A DNA stretch of 64,000 bases. It comes from an uncultured Lachnospiraceae bacterium (GTDB lineage Bacteria; Bacillota; Clostridia; Lachnospirales; Lachnospiraceae). The position numbers and the translations under genes were made by a program. Location of the stretch: assembly GCA_910578555.1 (NCBI GenBank), contig CAJTPS010000005.1, forward strand, positions 124,001 to 188,000, written 5' to 3'. Position 1 is the first letter of the stretch, and every line of letters starts with the position of its first letter. Of this stretch, positions 25,311 through 33,908 are shown piece after piece. A model generated the notes under the pieces. That model was not told the origin of the DNA, made no database searches, and saw only the letters and a program-made list of their open reading frames with translations.

Positions 25311-26966
25311 CTACGCTTCTTTCTTGCCCCACAGTACCTTACCGCCGTCAATCAGAAGGATGATTGCGAGAATGACGATCGGAACAATTATGACATCCTG
25401 CAGAACATTGGTAAAGATTGCCGTACCATCTAATCCGCCCTCGATTAACGCAACGAGATTGTTCTTGAATGAGAAGAACAAGGATACTAACGTCGCGCAG
25501 GACATGAAGATAATCGGAATATACAGCATCTTATTGTTTTTGTTATGCTTTTTCAGATAAGTGCCTACTGCAAGGAACGCCGGCACGGCTACTAACTGGT
25601 TACATGCACCGAACAGCGGCCATACTTTCTGGTATCCCGCCAGACAGAGCGCAAAACCGCAGATTGCCGTGATGATCGTTGCCACATACATATTGTCCAG
25701 TTTCAGTTTCTTGCCGGTCTCTGTACCTGCAAACAACTCCTGGAACATGAAACGTCCGAGTCTGGTACCCGTATCCAGGGATGTCAGACAGAAGCAGGAA
25801 ACCGCCAGTGAAATAATCGTATAAGTCGCGCTTACCGCACCGTCCGGCAAACCAATGATTGCGAAGAAATCGGAAATCGCTGTTGCAAATACAACGGTCG
25901 GAGAACCGTAACCTGCATCGGCATACAGTCCGTCTACGGTTAATGTCGCTACGGCAATCAGGGAAATGACTGCCAGCACACACTCGATCAGCATGGAACC
26001 GTAACCTACCAGCAGGGCATCCTTTTCATTATCAAGCTGTTTGGACGTCGTACCGGAACCGATCAGTGAGTGGAAACCGGAAATCGCGCCGCAGGCAATC
26101 GTGATGAACAATGTAGGGAACAAATAGCTGTTGCCTACATGGAATCCGATGAATGCCGGAATCTCTACTGTCGGATGTGCTGCGAAGATACCGATGATCG
26201 CCGCAATCATCATAAAGTAAAGCAGGAAAGAACTCAGATAATCTCTGGGCTGTAACAAAATCCATACCGGTGTCACGGATGCGATCATAATGTACACAAA
26301 CACAAAAATAAGCCAGAAGTTCTTAGGAAGCACGATCGGGAACGCAAGACCGAGCGCGACACACGCCGCCAGCAGGATCACACCGATTATGGATGCCACT
26401 GCCATCGGGGAATTCTTCCGGTATACGAAGAAACCAAATGCAATTGCAAGCGGAATGAACAGCATAGAAGCCGTCGCAACGGAACCGTTTGCGTCGCTTC
26501 CCGTAAAGGAGTTCGCCACGATATCCGCAAACGCCGCGATTACGAGCAGTAATACGAGCCATGCGAAAACGGTAAACAGAACTCTGCTCTTATGTCCGAT
26601 GTTCTCCTCGATAACTTCACCGAGAGACTTACCCTCGTGACGGATCGACACGAAGATCGAACCGAAGTCCTGAACGGCACCGAAGAAAATACCGCCGATT
26701 ACGATCCATAAGAAGCACGGAAGCCAGCCGAAGAACGCTGCCTGAATCGGTCCGTTGATCGGACCGGCGCCTGCTATGGATGAAAAATGATGTCCCATCA
26801 GAACCGGAGTCTTGGCAGGGCAATAATCAACACCGTCTTCCAACTCGTGAGCCGGTGTCTTGCGGCTTGGGTCAATTCCCCAAGTCTTGGCTAAGTATCT
26901 GCCGTATGTAAGATACGCTGCTACGAAGATCACAATAGCCAGTAAAATTAATACTACTGAGTTCAC
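25311..26966 (-). CDS. cstA: Carbon starvation protein CstA-family transporter
   Basis: This 551-residue protein has about 15 membrane spans and the CstA N-terminal signature (AAYLTYGRYLAKTWGID ... HHFSSIAGAGPINGPIQAAFFGWLP). E. coli relatives (CstA, BtsT) take up pyruvate or peptides during starvation. The length fits the shorter Gram-positive form. Translation starts at GTG 26966, with AGGAGGG six bases upstream. The gene stands alone with its own terminator. The neighbouring gene upstream on the same strand is of unknown function. Confidence 0.93.
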   Translation of the reverse strand: MNSVVLILLAIVIFVAAYLTYGRYLAKTWGIDPSRKTPAHELEDGVDYCPAKTPVLMGHHFSSIAGAGPINGPIQAAFFGWLPCFLWIVIGGIFFGAVQDFGSIFVSIRHEGKSLGEVIEENIGHKSRVLFTVFAWLVLLLVIAAFADIVANSFTGSDANGSVATASMLFIPLAIAFGFFVYRKNSPMAVASIIGVILLAACVALGLAFPIVLPKNFWLIFVFVYIMIASVTPVWILLQPRDYLSSFLLYFMMIAAIIGIFAAHPTVEIPAFIGFHVGNSYLFPTLFITIACGAISGFHSLIGSGTTSKQLDNEKDALLVGYGSMLIECVLAVISLIAVATLTVDGLYADAGYGSPTVVFATAISDFFAIIGLPDGAVSATYTIISLAVSCFCLTSLDTGTRLGRFMFQELFAGTETGKKLKLDNMYVATIITAICGFALCLAGYQKVWPLFGACNQLVAVPAFLAVGTYLKKHNKNNKMLYIPIIFMSCATLVSLFFSFKNNLVALIEGGLDGTAIFTNVLQDVIIVPIVILAIILLIDGGKVLWGKKEA

Positions 26967-27053
26967 ACTAATCCCTCCTATTTGATATATTTCTTTCGTG
27001 GTGCTTTCTTATATGAAATAGATTGCTCTATTCTATAAGCGTCCTTGATTTTC

Positions 27054-27614
27054 CTAAAGCATTTGCCGATAACCGGGCCTGTTATTCCTTACGTCCTGAA
27101 AGGTATCTCTGTACAGCTTCGCTGACTTGCGTCCCACATAGTTCGTATATACTTTCTCATCCTCCATCGTTGCACAGACAATGTGCGCCTGAGAGAATCC
27201 CCGCATGTTGAACTTATAACCTTTCTCATATTTGAAATGCTTCACGGCCCGCTGCATTTCTTTCGATAACCGCTGCCCGGCAATCAAGCTGACTGTCATG
27301 TAACTGTACATGTGCCCTTCCGCCGGCAGTTCGTTCCCCTTGCGCACAAGCACAGGCTCCATATAATCCTTTACGACGGAATAAGCCTCATCGATCAACG
27401 CCTGATCCACATGATCCGTCTCAATGAACAAAACATGTTCATAGCTGTCGGCAGACCACATATTTGCCTCCCGCACAAGAATGTATTTCTCCACATGTGA
27501 AAAAAAGTACCCATATGCAGGGTACTCTTTACCATGAATGACATATGGCTGATAGATATCAAATGTACCCGAGTATTTACGTAACAGTTGATCCAGATAA
27601 TCAGCAGTTTTCAT
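27054..27614 (-). CDS. Conserved-looking hypothetical protein
   Basis: I do not recognise this 186-residue protein. It looks soluble, with mixed alpha/beta character, aromatic-rich segments (YVIHGKEYPAYGYFF) and a basic C-terminal third (AVKHFKYEKGYKFNMRGFSQ ... GRKSAKLYRDTF). There is no signal peptide or span. The start ATG 27614 is 7 bases after AAAGGGG; frames reaching to 27689 are not supported. Codon use looks like its neighbours. It sits between cstA and rluD on the same strand. Nothing in the sequence indicates a function. Confidence 0.65.
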   Translation of the reverse strand: MKTADYLDQLLRKYSGTFDIYQPYVIHGKEYPAYGYFFSHVEKYILVREANMWSADSYEHVLFIETDHVDQALIDEAYSVVKDYMEPVLVRKGNELPAEGHMYSYMTVSLIAGQRLSKEMQRAVKHFKYEKGYKFNMRGFSQAHIVCATMEDEKVYTNYVGRKSAKLYRDTFQDVRNNRPGYRQML

Positions 27615-27749
27615 TCTCATACCCCTTTGTATTGCGCCTGACTCTATGCAGTTTGCAAACAGACATGTGTCGTCCCGCAGGGGATACACTTGCGTGCTTT
27701 ACTCTACTAAAATTTATCACATATATATAAAAAATACAATATTTTTATC

Positions 27750-28658
27750 CTACAAAATATGCAGCAGATGTTCAAAATATTCCGGCAGCGGCGCCGTCAC
27801 TTCCAGATATTCCCCTGTGGACGGATGTACAAATCCGATCGTCATGGCATGAAGCGTCTGGCCTTCCAGATGATAAGATGTCTTACGATTACCGTACACC
27901 TCATCTCCCAGCAGCGGATGCCCGATGCTCGTCATATGCACCCGAATCTGGTGTGTGCGGCCGGTCTCCAGCCGGCATTCAATATAAGTATAGTCCTGAA
28001 ATCTCTGTAAAACTTCATAATGTGTGACGGCAGACTTTCCGTTTATTTCATTGACCGCCATCCGTTTGCGGTCTTTAGGGTCTCTGCCGACCGGCGCATC
28101 CACAGTGCCCTGATCGGATCGGATCACACCGTGCACGATCGCGCGATATCTGCGCGTAATGCTATGCTCTTTTAACTGCGCGGCAAGGCAGTTGTGAGCC
28201 TGATCATTTTTGCATATAATAAGTGAACCGGTCGTATCACGATCAATTCGATGTACGATTCCAGGACGCATGACGCCGCCGATTCCGGAAAGCTGCCCCT
28301 TACAATGGAACATGACCGCATTGACAAGCGTGCCGCTGTAATGTCCGGGCGCAGGATGCACCACCATTCCTTTAGGCTTATTGACAATCAGTACATCTGC
28401 ATCCTCATATAAAACCGAAAGCGGAATGTTCTCCGCCGTGATATCAGGTTCCGCTGCTTCCGGTATATGAAAAACGATCTCGTCATCTACGCGGAGTCTG
28501 TAACTTGCCTTCTGCGGCTTCCCGTTTACAAACAGGGCATCACTTTTTATGCACTTCTGGATATAGGAACGGGAAAGATGCGGAAGTACGCTGCTGATCC
28601 ACTTATCCAGCCGCTCGTCGTCCTCTCCCAGCCCGATCTGATAAGTAAATTGTTCCAT
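27750..28658 (-). CDS. RluD-type 23S rRNA pseudouridine synthase
   Basis: This 302-residue protein has an N-terminal S4 RNA-binding domain (about 13-75) and a RluA-family catalytic domain. The active-site Asp lies in HRIDRDTTG; the family consensus is HRLDxxTSG. Other motifs are GMVVHPAPGH and GRTHQIRVH. It most likely modifies U in 23S rRNA (RluD subgroup by S4 domain), though the exact target cannot be read from sequence. It follows lspA by 8 bases, as in many Firmicutes, so they are probably co-transcribed. Confidence 0.93.
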   Translation of the reverse strand: MEQFTYQIGLGEDDERLDKWISSVLPHLSRSYIQKCIKSDALFVNGKPQKASYRLRVDDEIVFHIPEAAEPDITAENIPLSVLYEDADVLIVNKPKGMVVHPAPGHYSGTLVNAVMFHCKGQLSGIGGVMRPGIVHRIDRDTTGSLIICKNDQAHNCLAAQLKEHSITRRYRAIVHGVIRSDQGTVDAPVGRDPKDRKRMAVNEINGKSAVTHYEVLQRFQDYTYIECRLETGRTHQIRVHMTSIGHPLLGDEVYGNRKTSYHLEGQTLHAMTIGFVHPSTGEYLEVTAPLPEYFEHLLHIL

Positions 28659-28666
28659 AGCCTTCC

Positions 28667-29200
28667 TCAGTTTTCAAACGGATCTCTGTAGTGTTTCTGC
28701 TTAAAGCTGATAAAGCTCAGGTCGTTTTCCTTATATACAAAGAGCAGCAGAAATACGAGAACCGCGGTGGATACCGTCACATAGATATCCGCCACATTAA
28801 AAATCGGGAAATTAATCAGTACAAAGTAGATAAAATCCACTACATAATCAAACCGGATACGGTCAATCATATTGCCGATGGCACCGGCTGCAATCAGACT
28901 TAGGAGCAAATGCAGAATACGGTACTTCTTGCGTTCCGGTGTCTTAAACAGCACATAACCGATCACGCCGAGAATCACAACTGCCACAAAGATGAAAAAA
29001 GCCTTCTGATTCTGCAACATACCGAATGCCGCGCCCTTATTTTCCAGATAGTTCAGTTCGAGAACCCCGTTTATAATATTGAAAGCCGGTTTATCCTTCA
29101 AATGAATCACCGCGAGATATTTCGTGTATTGATCCAGTGCAACCAGCGCACAGATCCCCAACAGATCCAGGAATAATAACAGTTTCTTTTTCAGACTCAT
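28667..29200 (-). CDS. lspA: Lipoprotein signal peptidase (SPase II)
   Basis: This 177-residue, four-span aspartyl protease removes signal peptides of lipoproteins. The two catalytic aspartates are visible in NMIDRIRFD and FNVADIYV. It starts with an ATG that overlaps the aroB stop (ATGA) and is followed by rluD, the usual lspA - rluD pair. Its substrates within the window include the S11 carboxypeptidase lipoprotein at 33909. Confidence 0.95.
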   Translation of the reverse strand: MSLKKKLLLFLDLLGICALVALDQYTKYLAVIHLKDKPAFNIINGVLELNYLENKGAAFGMLQNQKAFFIFVAVVILGVIGYVLFKTPERKKYRILHLLLSLIAAGAIGNMIDRIRFDYVVDFIYFVLINFPIFNVADIYVTVSTAVLVFLLLFVYKENDLSFISFKQKHYRDPFEN

Positions 29201-30306
29201 TCTTTCGCATCCTCATCGCTAAAATATATTTCACGGACCGCCTCCAGGATCTCCTTGTCTGTGATGGTCCTGTCGATCACCGCTTTACCGACCTTCTTCA
29301 GCAGAACAAATTTGATCTGCCCGCTCTCCATCTTCTTATCGGATTTTGTCAGATGAAGGATCTCTTCCGGATCAATGGAATCGATGCTGATCGGAAGATT
29401 GAAGGGAACGAACATGTCCCGCACTTCATAATATTCCTCCATGGACAGCCAGTTATGTTTCCACGAAATATATGCGGCGGCAACCATACCGAGTGAAATA
29501 CATTCTCCATGCAGCATCTCGAAATGCATCGCCTTTTCGATGGCGTGTCCGATTGTGTGTCCGAAATTCAAAAGTGCACGATCCCCCAGTTCTTTCGGGT
29601 CTTTCTCTACTACCAGCTTTTTGATTGTACAGCTTCGCATAACCATCTCTTCAAGAACCTCAGGCTCCCTGTCATGGATGCCGTACATATTTTCAAGCAG
29701 CCATTCATAGAACATGGCATCCTTGATCAGACCATGCTTCATGACCTCTGCAAAGCCGGCATAGAATTGTCTGTCGTCCAGTTCCTTCAGAGCCGCAACA
29801 TTCATATAGACCAGTTTCGGCATATAGAAAGCGCCCACCATATTCTTATAACCGTCGAAGTCTACGCCCGTTTTGCCGCCGATGCTGCTGTCCGACTGCG
29901 CGATCAGCGTCGTCGGAATCTGCACGAAATCCACGCCGCGAAGATATGTCGCCGCCGTATAACCGGTAACATCTCCCACAACGCCGCCGCCAAGCGCAAT
30001 CAGCAGATCTTTGCGGTCAAAATGCGCGTCGATCAGCTTCTTATAGATCTCTTTGACCGTATCTAACGTCTTATTGGCTTCCCCGGCCGGAAATGCATGC
30101 ATTAGAACTTCCTTACAATGCCCTTTAAGAACATCCTGCACGGTATGTCCAAACAGCTTTTCCGTATTGGAATCCATAATGACCGCCACTTTACGGTTCT
30201 CAACGTCAAATGCCTGCAGTTCGTCCGCAAGCAGATCAAAACTGTCGGTAAATACAATGTCATAACAGGGTTTCTTCTCGTAATTGATTGTAATACGATT
30301 TGTCAT
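29197..30306 (-). CDS. aroB: 3-dehydroquinate synthase
   Basis: This 369-residue enzyme converts DAHP to 3-dehydroquinate in the shikimate pathway using NAD and a divalent metal. Visible are the NAD-binding GGGVVGDVTGY, the DSSIGGKTGVD substrate loop, and metal ligands in FAEVMKHG (Glu), FGHTIGHAIE (His) and LHGE (His). The Shine-Dalgarno GGAGGTTAG lies within a repeat-flanked leader (30315-30436). No other shikimate genes are in the window; it is coupled to lspA instead. Confidence 0.96.
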   Translation of the reverse strand: MTNRITINYEKKPCYDIVFTDSFDLLADELQAFDVENRKVAVIMDSNTEKLFGHTVQDVLKGHCKEVLMHAFPAGEANKTLDTVKEIYKKLIDAHFDRKDLLIALGGGVVGDVTGYTAATYLRGVDFVQIPTTLIAQSDSSIGGKTGVDFDGYKNMVGAFYMPKLVYMNVAALKELDDRQFYAGFAEVMKHGLIKDAMFYEWLLENMYGIHDREPEVLEEMVMRSCTIKKLVVEKDPKELGDRALLNFGHTIGHAIEKAMHFEMLHGECISLGMVAAAYISWKHNWLSMEEYYEVRDMFVPFNLPISIDSIDPEEILHLTKSDKKMESGQIKFVLLKKVGKAVIDRTITDKEILEAVREIYFSDEDAKE

Positions 30307-30314
30307 AATAATTT

Positions 30315-30436
30315 ACACTAACCTCCGCGATTCCGCTCCGCGGAATCTCAAAACATGGGAAGAATGCTGCTTGCAGCAAGTCCGCTCTGCGGACGGTTCT
30401 TCCGCGTGAATGGTTTTTTCATTCACGCTAACCTCC
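30315..30436. repeat. Palindrome block flanked by duplicated ribosome-site sequence
   Basis: Plus-strand ACACTAACCTCC (30315-30326) and ACGCTAACCTCC (30425-30436) are direct repeats that contain the aroB Shine-Dalgarno on the minus strand. Between them lie perfect dyads: GATTCCGC-TCC-GCGGAATC (30329-30347); GTCCGC-TCT-GCGGAC (30380-30394) nested in GGAAGAA/TTCTTCC (30358-30403); and GCGTGAATG/CATTCACGC (30404-30428). It looks like a small palindromic element inserted with duplication of its target. Confidence 0.75.
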
Positions 30437-30442
30437 GTACTC

Positions 30443-30473
30443 AAAAAACTTCCTGACCATACAGTCAGGAAGT
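30443..30473 (-). terminator. Intrinsic terminator after sepF
   Basis: On the minus strand a perfect 10-bp stem, ACTTCCTGAC with GTCAGGAAGT (30464-30473 and 30448-30457), is followed by TTTTTTG. It separates the yggS-sepF transcript from aroB. Confidence 0.88.
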
Positions 30474-30485
30474 CATCTCAATTAG

Positions 30486-30983
30486 TTACAATCCATTGTT
30501 GATCGGCACATCAAACGAACCGGATAAGATTTCCTGAAAATCACCGGAAATATCAACGCTCGCCGGCGTAATGATGAAAATATAATGTGATATCTTCTGC
30601 AGATTACCTGAGATCGCGAAACATGATCCTGATGTAAAATCTATGATTCTCTGCGCGATATCAACATCCAGCCCTTCCAGATTCAGGACTACGGTTCTGT
30701 TGGCAAGCAGCGTCTCCGTGATCTCTCTGGCGTCCTCCACCGTAGTCGGTTTGATGACACAAACCTCCATACCGGTTCCCGGCATTTTCTTCATCTGTCT
30801 CATCGGCGTTACTTTCGGCGTGGATTTCTTGACCGGACGATCATCATCCATAGCGGATTCTTCCCGCATCGAGCCCGGTTTCTTGACTGGTTCCGGCTCG
30901 TCATCATAGAAATCGTCATCGTAGTATTCGTCTTCCTCGTCGTTAAGCTTCATAGCGCTTATAAACTTGTCCATTACACCCAT
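30486..30983 (-). CDS. sepF: Cell division protein SepF
   Basis: This 165-residue protein anchors and bundles FtsZ at the division site. It has the N-terminal membrane-binding amphipathic helix (MGVMDKFISAMKLND) and an acidic linker (about 12-60). The C-terminal SepF domain (about 75-160) includes the RTVVLNLEGLDVDIAQRIIDFTSG region. The start is ATG 30983 with GGAGG 9 bases upstream. It follows yggS, as in the Bacillus ylm cluster. No ylmG or divIVA is present here. Confidence 0.95.
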   Translation of the reverse strand: MGVMDKFISAMKLNDEEDEYYDDDFYDDEPEPVKKPGSMREESAMDDDRPVKKSTPKVTPMRQMKKMPGTGMEVCVIKPTTVEDAREITETLLANRTVVLNLEGLDVDIAQRIIDFTSGSCFAISGNLQKISHYIFIITPASVDISGDFQEILSGSFDVPINNGL

Positions 30984-31037
30984 ATGCAAAAGCCTCCGTC
31001 GTTTTGATTTCCTTCATAACTCATTAACTTATGTATA

Positions 31038-31733
31038 CTAAACATTAAGATATTGTCTTTCTCCAAATATGCCGGTTCCGACTCGAACATAGGTCGCGCC
31101 CTCTTCTATCGCGACTTCATAATCTCCGGTCATCCCCATAGAAAGTTCTTCCATAAAAACATTATCAATGTTTTTATGTATTATGTCAACATATATTTGC
31201 ATCAATTTTGCAAAATATAGTCTGTTCTCTTCCGAATTCTCAACATATGGTGCTATCGTCATTAATCCTTTTATCACAATATTAGGTAATTTGGCTATTT
31301 CTTCTACAAGAGAAACCGCATCCTGCGTCGTTACTCCGAATTTCGACTCTTCGCCTGCGACATTTACTTCCACAAGAATAGATACCTTCACGTTTTTTCG
31401 AACAGCTTCTTTGCTGATCTCCTCGGCAAGCCGCAAGGAATCCACACTGTGTATCAGCCAGACTTTATCCACAATATATTTTACCTTATTGCGCTGTAGA
31501 TGTCCGATCATATGCCAGCGGATATCTTTCGGCATCTGTTCATACTTCTCTATCAGTTCCTGCACCTTATTCTCTCCGAAGTCGCGACAGCCGGCTTCGT
31601 ACGCCTCCCACAGCATTGCGACCGGTTTGGTCTTGCTGACTGCGATTAGCTTCACGGATGTCTCACTGCGTCCGCTTCTGGCACATGCCGCTTTGATATT
31701 TTTCTGTACAACCTGAAGATTTTCCCGAATCAT
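31038..31733 (-). CDS. PLP homeostasis protein YggS/YlmE
   Basis: This 231-residue protein is a TIM-barrel pyridoxal-phosphate-binding protein of the YggS family. The PLP lysine lies in LIAVSKTKPV. Other features are the RWHMIGHLQRNK and LSMGMTGDYEVAIEEGATYVRVG motifs. It regulates intracellular PLP and amino-acid pools and is not an enzyme of a defined pathway. It is located between the HlyD-like gene and sepF, matching the conserved ylmE-sepF pair. Confidence 0.94.
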   Translation of the reverse strand: MIRENLQVVQKNIKAACARSGRSETSVKLIAVSKTKPVAMLWEAYEAGCRDFGENKVQELIEKYEQMPKDIRWHMIGHLQRNKVKYIVDKVWLIHSVDSLRLAEEISKEAVRKNVKVSILVEVNVAGEESKFGVTTQDAVSLVEEIAKLPNIVIKGLMTIAPYVENSEENRLYFAKLMQIYVDIIHKNIDNVFMEELSMGMTGDYEVAIEEGATYVRVGTGIFGERQYLNV

Positions 31734-31830
31734 ATATTATGTAAACCTTTCTGACTTCCGGCCAACCAAACAGTAACTGTCTGTATGGCAGTATGTCAAC
31801 ATAGATTGCTGCCTGTCAACAAACCGAAAC

Positions 31831-33228
31831 CTATTCGTATATAAACTGATTATCATTTACCAGGGATGCATCCAGCACAATATGATCATAGACATTTAAA
31901 CCGTATACCGTATTGGACCGCACGATCGAATATTCCTCGTTTTCATATAGGACGTTTACCTGCTTGAAGTCCGCGTATCCTTTATTAATATTATATACGC
32001 CGGTAAGAGAGCCCGTTTTGCTGATGGCAAATTTCTCCGTCGATTCCGGTTTCACGATATAATTTCCGGCACGCAGGATCGTATCGTCCAGATAATATTC
32101 CGTCTCTGTGGCATCATAGATCGTCGTAGGCACAAACTCTGTCGTGGCATTGCCTTCCTCGTCATAAGTTTCCAGCAGTACGCCGTCACTGTTGCTGTTG
32201 CCGCCTTTCGTCAGGTATTCTCTCGGCACGATAAAGAATTCCTTTTCCACAATGGCGGAATTAGGAATCTTAAGTCCTTTCTCATCTTCCAGCAGCAGCT
32301 CTATGTCGATAAACCGGTCATTACAGAAAGTGATCATGGAATTGGTAAATGTCAGTGAGACAAACGTGTCCCCGGCCTCGTTCGTGTAGGGGTCTACCGT
32401 TCCCCAGGAGGTGTACTGGTTCTTTAAAAACTTGACTTCTACAACTTCTTTCTCCACAAGCTGTTCGACAATGTCTTCATCCTCCACATAGATGACAATC
32501 GACCAGTCCTCGCTGGTAGATAACTTATATACGGGATCTCCCTTGGCAATGAGCTCATTGTTGACCAAATGCTGTTTTTCATACTGTTTCTGATCAAAAA
32601 GCTCTTTGGTCAGAGCCTCCGGCTTTAATCCTTCGAATCCATCGATATAGTATGTAACAATTCCGCTTTTGGCTGCATTGCGGTAATTGACAAACGAGGT
32701 GCCTGAAGCGCCGTTCAGAGCGCTGGCATTCTCCAGAATATTATAATTGGAGAGCTTTAATACGGTTCCCTCCACACTGTATTTAAAATTATACACATCC
32801 ATAAACTGTGTCCGGTCAAAACGGCTTGTAAAAGCCGTGATCTCTGTCTTTAATTCTGACAGATCGTCATCCGACAAAGTGTTTTCGCCGCTTTCACTGG
32901 CATGGATATAATCTGAGAGCTTCCCCGTCTCATCTACGGTATAAATCAGATTGCCGACAGCAACACGCTCGCCTTCTCTTGCAAAATAATTGATATATCC
33001 CGCATCACTGCTCGTCACGATTTCCTCGGTGCGCAGCGCAATACCGGTATAGATGCTGTTAGAAGACAGAGAACCCTCCTTGACGCTGTAGCCGACAATA
33101 TGTTCCGTCTTGAAATATGCCGCCACACCAATCAGCACATAGATAAAGATGGCGGCAAAGATCAACATACCGATATTCAAATTCAGCGGACGCCTGTATT
33201 TAGTTACCTTCCTTCCGTTGTCTGCCAC
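31831..33228 (-). CDS. HlyD-like membrane-anchored adaptor protein
   Basis: This 465-residue protein has one N-terminal span (about 18-40). The large extracytoplasmic part has a barrel-sandwich/lipoyl-like segment (SSDAGYINYFAREGERVAVGNLIYTVDE) as in HlyD/RND adaptor proteins. A Gram-positive has no outer membrane channel, so an envelope role linked to division is more likely, given that yggS and sepF follow. A longer frame starts at ATG 33240, but GGAGG overlaps that codon. GTG 33228 lies 5 bases after GGAGG and is preferred. Confidence 0.78.
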   Translation of the reverse strand: MADNGRKVTKYRRPLNLNIGMLIFAAIFIYVLIGVAAYFKTEHIVGYSVKEGSLSSNSIYTGIALRTEEIVTSSDAGYINYFAREGERVAVGNLIYTVDETGKLSDYIHASESGENTLSDDDLSELKTEITAFTSRFDRTQFMDVYNFKYSVEGTVLKLSNYNILENASALNGASGTSFVNYRNAAKSGIVTYYIDGFEGLKPEALTKELFDQKQYEKQHLVNNELIAKGDPVYKLSTSEDWSIVIYVEDEDIVEQLVEKEVVEVKFLKNQYTSWGTVDPYTNEAGDTFVSLTFTNSMITFCNDRFIDIELLLEDEKGLKIPNSAIVEKEFFIVPREYLTKGGNSNSDGVLLETYDEEGNATTEFVPTTIYDATETEYYLDDTILRAGNYIVKPESTEKFAISKTGSLTGVYNINKGYADFKQVNVLYENEEYSIVRSNTVYGLNVYDHIVLDASLVNDNQFIYE

Positions 33229-33334
33229 GCTAACCTCCATGATTTTGCTTCGCGGTCACACTAACCTTTCATGTCAGAGCAGATTACTGTTGCGATCCAC
33301 AACAATTATTATGACAATTTACGTACTGACATAC

Positions 33335-33362
33335 AAAAACCCCGGCTGCCCGAGGTTTTTAT
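33335..33362 (-). terminator. Terminator after the P-loop gene
   Basis: On the minus strand AAAACCTCGG-GCAG-CCGGGGTTTT, with one mispair, is followed by TGTATG after a T-run. It lies 31 bases past the stop of the gene at 33393 and separates it from the HlyD-yggS-sepF block. Confidence 0.7.
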
Positions 33363-33392
33363 GGAATTACACACTTATAGATTATGTATCGT

Positions 33393-33812
33393 TTATAAAG
33401 AAATAATAACCTTGGATTTCAATTCTTCGGGTAATGCACTCTCCTCAACGGAAATGCTCACTACAAACTCAACATTGAATTTTGTACCGATGGTTTCTAA
33501 TTTTGCAATCGTAGCGCCGATTTCATTTTCATTCAGGCAGGCAATTTTTAAAAAGCTGTCAAAATACATATGCTGCAGATCATGATCCTGCGAGATGATC
33601 CCGCAGATAAAACCGATAAACTCATCGCTGTTCGTCACCAGATAATCGGAGACATCAATCAGTCTGATTTTATTGTTCAACTCGAACATATGCTTGGTAC
33701 TCTTGTCGAGATAAACAACGTTTCCCTGTACACTTTTGATCTCCGCATTTACTTTATCCAATAAATGTTTGGTCTTCCCTTTCCCTTTATTGCCTACGAT
33801 TAATTGCACCAT
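33393..33812 (-). CDS. Small P-loop protein, unknown function
   Basis: This 139-residue protein opens MVQLIVGNKGKGKTKHLL, a Walker A motif (GxxGxGKT). A YLDKST strand and YFDSFLKIA (Walker B-like hhhhD) follow. It is much shorter than a full AAA or PilT ATPase. Similar clostridial proteins are sometimes labelled twitching-motility protein, but no pilus genes are near, and I would not use that name. AGGAGGG precedes the start by 8 bases. It sits between the rodA/dacA end of the morphogenesis cluster and the sepF block, which hints at a cell-envelope or division role. Confidence 0.72.
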   Translation of the reverse strand: MVQLIVGNKGKGKTKHLLDKVNAEIKSVQGNVVYLDKSTKHMFELNNKIRLIDVSDYLVTNSDEFIGFICGIISQDHDLQHMYFDSFLKIACLNENEIGATIAKLETIGTKFNVEFVVSISVEESALPEELKSKVIISL

Positions 33813-33908
33813 GGCGAAACCCTCCTAAAGTAAATTATTATGATATCTTTGATATTACTTCGTCTATCCATATTATAAGGGAAAGACATTAAAAAAACAA
33901 CTAAAAAC

